Below, piece by piece: positions 58,024-64,000 of a DNA stretch of 64,000 bases. Both the position numbers and the translations under genes were made by a program. The notes under the pieces were generated by a model. It ran no database searches, was not told the origin of the DNA, and worked only from the letters and a program-made list of their open reading frames with translations. Within the stretch, counting starts at the first letter, position 1; every line of letters starts with the position of its first letter. Source of the DNA: Gnomoniopsis sp. IMI 355080 (taxonomy: Eukaryota; Ascomycota; Sordariomycetes; Diaporthales; Gnomoniaceae); assembly GCA_027946555.1 (NCBI GenBank), contig JAPEVC010000077.1, positions 1 to 64,000 on the forward strand. The letters are read 5' to 3'.

Positions 58024-60855
58024 ATGTCGCGCATCGTTTACCTCGCGAGGATGGAAAGCATACTTCGCGCCTTTTCATTCACACTTCTTCCTATCCTCTT
58101 CTCCATACCGACAGCCGCAGCCAAGGACACCCAGTACATATCCGGGACCAGTATAACAGGTGTCACTCAGCAGCTGGATGTGGCCAGAACACCAGCTCTC
58201 TATACCGGCAACTTTGGCGACTGTCTCGAAGGTCAAAGTCTTTTCAACATTACGAAATTCGACGCCGCATATTATACGGACAATTCGACGGTCCTCTTCC
58301 ATCTCGATGGCCAATCCTCGATCAAGAATGAGAGCCTCTTAATGCGTATCTCCATGACCGCATACGGCGAGGAAAGGTTCTCCCAGACCTTCGATCCGTG
58401 TTCTGTCAACATAAACAGTCTTTGCCCCTTGAACGCCTCCCTGCCCATAGAGGCCTGGGCTGTCTTCCCGGTCGGTGTACAGCAGGTCGGGGATATCCCG
58501 AGTCTGGCCTTCTCGATCCTAGATTTTGAGGGATCCGTGAAGATGCAAATATTTGGCAACTCGACACAGTCTGAGATCGGCTGCTTTCAAGCAAGTCTGA
58601 CCAATGGAAATACTATGGCCCACCCTCGGGCTATCAGCCCTGTTTTGGCACTCTTTGTTCTGGTAGCCATGCTGGCATCTTTTGCGACTGCGGTTTACGG
58701 GGTTAGCATCCCAGCAATGCGTTCTCATTACGCTCACTCACTTTCGGTCCTGGTCATCTTTGAGGCCTTTCAGAGCATCTTCTTTTCTGGTGCTCTTCAG
58801 CTTGATTTCCCCAGTGTCCTACCCGCTTGGTGGAGCAACTTCGCTTGGGCTTCGGGTCAGATCTTCAGCCAGTCGGTAGTGGAGACAGCGAGCGTATCCT
58901 CAGGTTTGCGCGGGAATGCCAGTCAAGCTGGTGGCGCCGGGTCTTCAATTATTGACGCTTCCAAGTCTGGAGCTTCCATAGCTCAGCAAGTTTACGGACG
59001 ATCGATATTCGTGATGTCAGAAACCTCACACCAACTTTCACGCAGATACAACGCGAGTGACCCTTTTGACTATACCTGGGCCGGCTCACCAGTTGGTCCT
59101 GGTCTGGTCTTACCAGGGACGTGGCTAGGCTTTCCCGGCACACTCAGCGCTTTGAGAATTCCAGCAGCTGATACATTCGCCATTGGGTTGATCTGGCTAT
59201 TAGCCCTCATAGGCGCCTTGGTAGCAATACTGATCATCTTCAAGGTTTCCTTGGAGGTACTGGTGATGTTACGATGGATTGGGAAGGACAGTCTGGCGTT
59301 CTTCAGGAGCCATTGGGCTCAGTATACGGTTGCTACCGTCCTGCGCACATTGTTCGTCGCCTTCACAATGATCATGACCCTGGCTTCATACCAATTGTCT
59401 CTCGATGGATCAGCAGGGACCAAGGCGCTGGCGGCTGTCTTCTTCCTCGCTTTCCTCCTGGGCCTTGGTACCCTGGCTGCTCATGCGTGTTATATTCGCC
59501 TCAGGGGTGGTAATTACGCTGTGCAACAGGATAGGATGCTGTTGATACTACGGAAGAAGTCCAACCTCATACCATACTTGACCCCGATCCGGATGAGCAC
59601 CCTGGAGAAGAGCGAGCAGTTGGACAACACGGTCATCTCACTGCCATGGTTACAACTTCATTATCACGACAATAATCCAACCCGTATTACTGTTCACCAA
59701 GATGAGCTATACATCCAAAGATTTGGCTGGTTGGTTGCTCGATACCGGAGAACTAGGTGGTGGTTTTTCGCTGTCTACCTCGCCTACCAGCTGTTCCGCG
59801 CGGCCATCGTGGGAGGGGGTTCATCGACGCCCATGGCACAGGTTTATCTCTTACTCATCTACGACATCGTGGCATTCTTCATCATTCTCGCCATTGATCC
59901 TTTCGAGGGACGTCGCAACACAGCTCTAGCGGTCTGGATGCTAGGCATCAGCAAGATTCTCACGACCGCTCTGTCTATCGCCTTCCTCCCAACCATGAAC
60001 GTGAACCGCATCATCGCCACAGCACTCGGTATCATAATTATTGTGATCCAAGGGCTTCTCACCATCGGCTTGATGATTCTCGTCGTAATAGGTGTTATGT
60101 CTTCTTACATGTCTATTACGCGCGATCGTGAGCCTTTCAATGGCGAGCCGTCCAATCACAAAGAAGTCAACGCTGTGCGAGCCCGTTACATGTCACATCT
60201 CGAAAAGCGCGGTGTCGATATCCGCACTACCCCTGCCGAGAGAAAACGACTCCAGCAACTCGAAAGAGAAGCTGAAATGAATGCCATCCCGCCTGAGCCG
60301 TCTTTCACTGTGAAATCTGTCCGGCGGGTGCCCAAGATTTATGACGAAGACGACGATGTGGTCGCTAGTCTCGAAGCGCACAGTACACATCTCAATAAGT
60401 CGCGTCCTGTGAGCATCCAATCTGTCCGCTCTACCCACAGCAACCTGCCCCGTGGCGCACGAGCGTTGAGGGCGAGTTGGAGCTCGCAGGACTTCGCGGA
60501 ATGGGATATGTTGTCTTCGAAGATGTCGGAACGGCCTAACAGCATTACCGTGAAGCGTTTGAGTAGCTACAGTGGATACAACATGTTTCAAACCAATCTG
60601 TATTCGTTCCAAGAGGAGGACGATGACGCGGATAGGCGAGTGGAGCTGAACACGAATGGGGGTGGAAGTCTGGAGCCGAAGAGGCCGCTCACGCCGGCAA
60701 GTGACAAGCCAAGTAGTAGAACAGCTGTCATGACGCCGGACATGAGTCGGGATGGGAACAGCAGCTTGAAGGGAATAGAGGAACCTGAGCATAGCGAGGA
60801 GAGGGCAGATTCTAATTCACATAGCGATGGCCACGATGGGGCGGAGATGGTCTGA
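58024..60855 (+). CDS. TRP-like ion channel, Flc/Pkd2 type
   Basis: This single-exon gene encodes 943 residues from ATG 58024; ATG 58051 is an alternative and puts the signal peptide (MESILRAFSFTLLPILFSIP) at the very start. After the signal comes a ~175-residue luminal ML-like domain with Cys and N-glycosylation sites (GNFGDCLEGQSLFNITKF; DPCSVNINSLCPLN; EIGCFQASL). The TRP-like membrane region spans ~200-690 (for example FVLVAMLASFATAVYGVSIP and IIATALGIIIIVIQGLLTIG) and a ~230-residue polar cytoplasmic tail follows. This architecture fits yeast Flc proteins and fission yeast Pkd2, which act in ER/Golgi or plasma-membrane calcium and cell-wall homeostasis. The exact transported species is unknown. 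Confidence 0.88.
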   Translation: MSRIVYLARMESILRAFSFTLLPILFSIPTAAAKDTQYISGTSITGVTQQLDVARTPALYTGNFGDCLEGQSLFNITKFDAAYYTDNSTVLFHLDGQSSIKNESLLMRISMTAYGEERFSQTFDPCSVNINSLCPLNASLPIEAWAVFPVGVQQVGDIPSLAFSILDFEGSVKMQIFGNSTQSEIGCFQASLTNGNTMAHPRAISPVLALFVLVAMLASFATAVYGVSIPAMRSHYAHSLSVLVIFEAFQSIFFSGALQLDFPSVLPAWWSNFAWASGQIFSQSVVETASVSSGLRGNASQAGGAGSSIIDASKSGASIAQQVYGRSIFVMSETSHQLSRRYNASDPFDYTWAGSPVGPGLVLPGTWLGFPGTLSALRIPAADTFAIGLIWLLALIGALVAILIIFKVSLEVLVMLRWIGKDSLAFFRSHWAQYTVATVLRTLFVAFTMIMTLASYQLSLDGSAGTKALAAVFFLAFLLGLGTLAAHACYIRLRGGNYAVQQDRMLLILRKKSNLIPYLTPIRMSTLEKSEQLDNTVISLPWLQLHYHDNNPTRITVHQDELYIQRFGWLVARYRRTRWWFFAVYLAYQLFRAAIVGGGSSTPMAQVYLLLIYDIVAFFIILAIDPFEGRRNTALAVWMLGISKILTTALSIAFLPTMNVNRIIATALGIIIIVIQGLLTIGLMILVVIGVMSSYMSITRDREPFNGEPSNHKEVNAVRARYMSHLEKRGVDIRTTPAERKRLQQLEREAEMNAIPPEPSFTVKSVRRVPKIYDEDDDVVASLEAHSTHLNKSRPVSIQSVRSTHSNLPRGARALRASWSSQDFAEWDMLSSKMSERPNSITVKRLSSYSGYNMFQTNLYSFQEEDDDADRRVELNTNGGGSLEPKRPLTPASDKPSSRTAVMTPDMSRDGNSSLKGIEEPEHSEERADSNSHSDGHDGAEMV

Positions 60856-61256
60856 ATTATATGGTTCGCATTAGAAGATATGACGGATCGTTTTACGCGG
60901 GCTATATTTGCGTTACCATCCCCAGTAACCTTATAATTATGTACCTTAATATTTCAGATCAGGCCGGCCCTTGATGGTAAGCATAGATAGTGTAACTAAG
61001 CTTTCAGGCTGCATCTGATATGGAAAAGTTGTTTATCAACATTACAAATCTAGTAGCACCGTACCGTTGGGGAAGAAAATGACCAAAATTTCCATCCTCA
61101 ACGCCCCAATTAACAACTTCCTGAACGCCTCGCTAAACGCCTTGATCGGCAGACCTATGAGAAAGTGATGGAACGCTGCTTAGTGCGGATGGCTCGCTGA
61201 TTCAGGGATAAAACCGGCCTCACCTGTTGCAAGTCGCAGGTGCCAACACAGTGCTG
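60856..61256. other. Short convergent intergenic region
   Basis: The 3' ends of the TRP-like gene (plus) and the second rhodopsin-domain gene (minus) converge here. No feature is seen. Confidence 0.5.
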
Positions 61257-62803
61257 CTACTTCTTGGATGCGGCCGACGGGACCTCGAACAAAGTCTGAA
61301 GCGCTGCGCTGTCCCCCTCCGCCCTGGCATTGTTGGGAACGGAGCCTGTCACCGAGTTCGCGGTCTGCAGAACGCTGTCGCCCTGCACACGGCTCGCAGC
61401 CCCACGCACGCGCCGCTTCGATCTGGTGAACAGGTTGTACGCAGGGCCGCCATCGGCTTGGTCGCCACTGCTTAAGCAAGACCCGGAGTTACCAGATGTT
61501 AAGCCGCCGACTAGTTTTGTGAAGAGAGGCCGTAGAACACCCATGGATCCCGCGACCATGCCCATGTTGTATTCCACGTTGGTCCAATATAGAAGCGGGA
61601 GAGAGTAGACTACATACAGTAGTATCATCTGTCAGTGCGCAAACCAACCAGTTGCTCTTGACTCGTAGCCCAAGCCGGATAGTTGTCTTACATGTCAAGT
61701 CGGTCACGCCGGTATCCCTCTGGAACTTGGCATTCGTCAATCTGAGAATTGGCGTTATACTCGCGACGGTGGCTGCGTTGATATCCATGGTGTCAGACTC
61801 AGTCCCAGTATCTTCATGGGCTATGAAAGATCGCGCGTCACCTTGAACGAAGAATTGGCATACCGCTCATGAATACGACTCCCAATGCGAACCATTTCCC
61901 CCTAGATACCGTCATACGCGCCAAGGCTGGGATCGGGAGGAGGAGAATCGCGAGGTCGGTGGCGAACGAGACAGCTCCCTGATACACCAGCATTGCGTAC
62001 GAAAGGTCGTTGGAAAAGCAATGCTCGGCGCGATCTGGGCGCGAGACCCAGTTTATATCGTAGACGAATCGCGGAGGTTGGCAGAAGAAGGCATCCACAA
62101 TGCAGCCGCTGACTGTGAAGAGGAGTAGGAACACCCAGATTCCGAAAAAGAGGTTGAGGACGTATGCTGTAAGTCACCACCACAAGTTTCAGATGTGTGA
62201 ATAGTTCATAGATAGCTTCAATGGGCCACCTTGGAGCTGGAACTCACGGAAGGGAACCACACGACGTATGTGTAGCAAAAGGCTCGTCTTGATGGGTAGG
62301 GCGAAGAAGATGAAGGATACTGTCATGGCGTAGTAGAACTACGGTTCATATTAGTAGACCACTGGGAGAAATATCTGAGGCCTGGTGGACTGAACTATAC
62401 AATGTAAAAGATCCTCGCATCGTCAAAGGGGATATTGGCCAGGTGTCTGCCGGCGCCGAATTCGATGACAGCTAACGAGAGCCCTGCGAAGCTAGTGGTC
62501 GACACGAGACCAGTGACACAAGCCCAGTCGTCGATTTGAAAGGCATTGAGAATGAATTTACGCACATAGAGCTTCGCGAGACATGCGAGAAATTAGAATG
62601 TGTTGCTTTGTTGACAACTGACGCGATCTGATTTCTGAGCCTAGGTAGTTCGGGGCTGGCCAGGGGATTTCACATCCAGGAGCTTCACTCACGCGTCCCA
62701 AGCAAACCATCAGCGCCAGGAAATAGACACCCAAGATAGCACCACGCGCCGAATCGATTTGGTGCTTCTCATCCGGCTGCAGTTCCGATGTTGTTGCCGG
62801 CAT
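61257..62803 (-). CDS. Second rhodopsin-domain integral membrane protein (PTH11-like)
   Basis: Six exons, 62803-62693, 62571-62401, 62338-62248, 62166-61864, 61772-61692 and 61609-61257, join to 369 residues with every phase consistent. The start MPATTSELQPDEKHQIDSAR precedes helix 1. The FQIDDWACVTG segment supplies the D-D pair before helix 2, and the conserved CQPPRFVYDINW loop, LLLPIPALARM and LLYWTNVEYNMGM follow. Six or seven hydrophobic spans and a ~80-residue polar tail are visible. It shares the rhodopsin-domain layout with the gene at 47073-48472 but differs in intron number and in much of its sequence, so it is not a recent tandem copy. Ligand and function are unknown. Confidence 0.82.
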
Positions 62804-64000
62804 AGTCAGCAGTGTCCACAACAACAACGACAACGAAGACCAGGCAGGCCGACTTGTACCAGGTGTGGCGTATCATCTGAGGGGCGCTCGACAGCGGGCT
62901 TGATAGACTTTGGAAGACCATGAGCGGTGTATATGTATAGAAAATCTTATAGGAGCAATGGGTGCATATTGGGGGCCAAATAGTCCTCAAGATGTAAAGA
63001 CCCCTTCGGAGGATCATCTACACCCGCGGACTGTATCTGTATTGGGCCAGAGACAGCTTATAATCATGCCCCGCATGTTATTTAAATGCTGATACTACAG
63101 GTTGTCGTAGGATCTACTGTTTTTGAGTTCAGTGAATAACTTTACTAGGCAACCACCTTGACTCGCGCAGCCTAGGTTCGTCGGCACCGTAGAGGCGGAC
63201 CGTGAAGGATGCATCGCAGCGTCACTAGTAACAACCACTTGGGCGATCAGAATAGAAATACCCTTGGCAAAGAATAGCTTCATGTAATTTGTTCGTTCTT
63301 GTGTGTGAAATATCGTGAACCTGGCTAGGTAGCCCGAATCTGGCTGGTGTTCATATGCAAAGGATGACCGCTTTGGCCTATCACCACGCGACCTCGCAAG
63401 AGAAGACACAACAGGAAGATCAGCCCACACGAGAAAGCTAAAAACATGAAGAGAATACATCTTTTGCTGGGTCTCGGTGTGAAATGAGCGAGACAATGCT
63501 TTCTGTGTACGACTAGGTGCCTCGGCTAGGTGATGTCTTGGACCGTCGGAGACTCGGAGTATTCAATTACCTCCCTAGGTGAGGACGGGCGACGGGGTTG
63601 CATCTTCCCCAGGCTGATGTTAAACAATGGTGCAAACCTTAGCAGTCTCTCCTTTTTATTGACACCATGAACAAATGTTACCTAAGGGCGTATGAAGTGA
63701 GATCTCCTCTGCCAAGATGTCTAGGTGCCCATGCGTCAAGTCAAGATTACTAGAAGCAGTGGAGACTGGCATATATGGTGCAAGCCACCCAGAGGCATAT
63801 TCTGCCCAAAGGAGCACTAAAGAATCATGGCCCAACCGTGATAAGCCAGGAAAGCTCGCGATGCTGATGGTCGCGTTGCCCACGAGCAGTCCAGTCAATC
63901 CGCATTTTCTTAGTCAGCGAACCACAGGCCCCCGCCACAAGTCCAGCCCGCCAAAAAGATCCCCCGCATTACAACTCCGCAGCCCCTGGATGGTGCCCTG
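62804..64000. other. Right-end intergenic DNA
   Basis: This is the promoter region of the second rhodopsin-domain gene followed by DNA with only short frames to the window edge. Nothing recognisable is seen. Confidence 0.45.

Noticed and set aside
63095..63496. 133-codon minus-strand frame near the right edge
   Set aside because: No recognisable domain and the composition does not look coding. Could be the end of a gene outside the window, but nothing supports it.

Overview
The window looks like nuclear DNA of a filamentous ascomycete (Pezizomycotina). Nearly every recognisable gene is split by short introns (about 50-160 nt) with GTAAGT/GTATGT-type donors and TAG/CAG acceptors. The gene set is also typical: a fused lycopene cyclase/phytoene synthase, an ATP sulfurylase of fungal length carrying a degenerate APS-kinase domain, two rhodopsin-domain (PTH11-like) membrane proteins, and secreted esterase, glycosidase and cyanophycinase-like enzymes. 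I cannot place it to genus from sequence alone.

Layout. 0-12 kb: the 5' end of an Lsb1/Pin3-like SH3 gene runs off the left edge. It is followed by a small Rossmann-fold oxidoreductase, a three-exon TOM5 gene that codes for only 51 residues, glycine decarboxylase P-protein (GCV2) with a minimal uORF in its leader, and an unrecognised repeat-rich gene with one in-frame TAG. 12-28 kb: an RBR-type ubiquitin ligase with a long coiled coil, an MFS transporter, a secreted S51/cyanophycinase-like peptidase, lipoyl synthase, a large secreted DUF5695-like glycosidase, and a small coiled-coil protein. 28-41 kb: a flavin monooxygenase, a secreted GDPD phosphodiesterase, the divergent carotenoid pair carB / carRA, and a secreted type-B carboxylesterase. 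41-64 kb: an AlkB-like 2-oxoglutarate dioxygenase with two zinc-binding CxxC pairs, ATP12, a rhodopsin-domain protein, ATP sulfurylase (MET3), a TRP-like channel of the Flc/Pkd2 type, and a second rhodopsin-domain protein. Long gene-free intervals lie at about 10.5-12.8, 15.0-17.5, 48.5-51.9 and 54.2-58.0 kb.

How genes fit together. The one clear functional unit is carB + carRA, which share a single divergent promoter and together cover phytoene synthesis, desaturation and cyclisation. The usual opsin and carotenoid-oxygenase partners (carO, carX) are not in this window. GCV2 and lipoyl synthase are functionally linked (lipoate is the cofactor of the glycine cleavage H-protein) but lie about 13 kb apart and are not a cluster. 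The rest is a mix of housekeeping and secreted or membrane genes with no evident operon-like logic.

Exon boundaries were derived by hand. For every complete multi-exon model the summed exons are a multiple of three with no internal stop, and each junction was chosen to restore the family's reading frame. No database search was possible, so family names rest on motif recognition.
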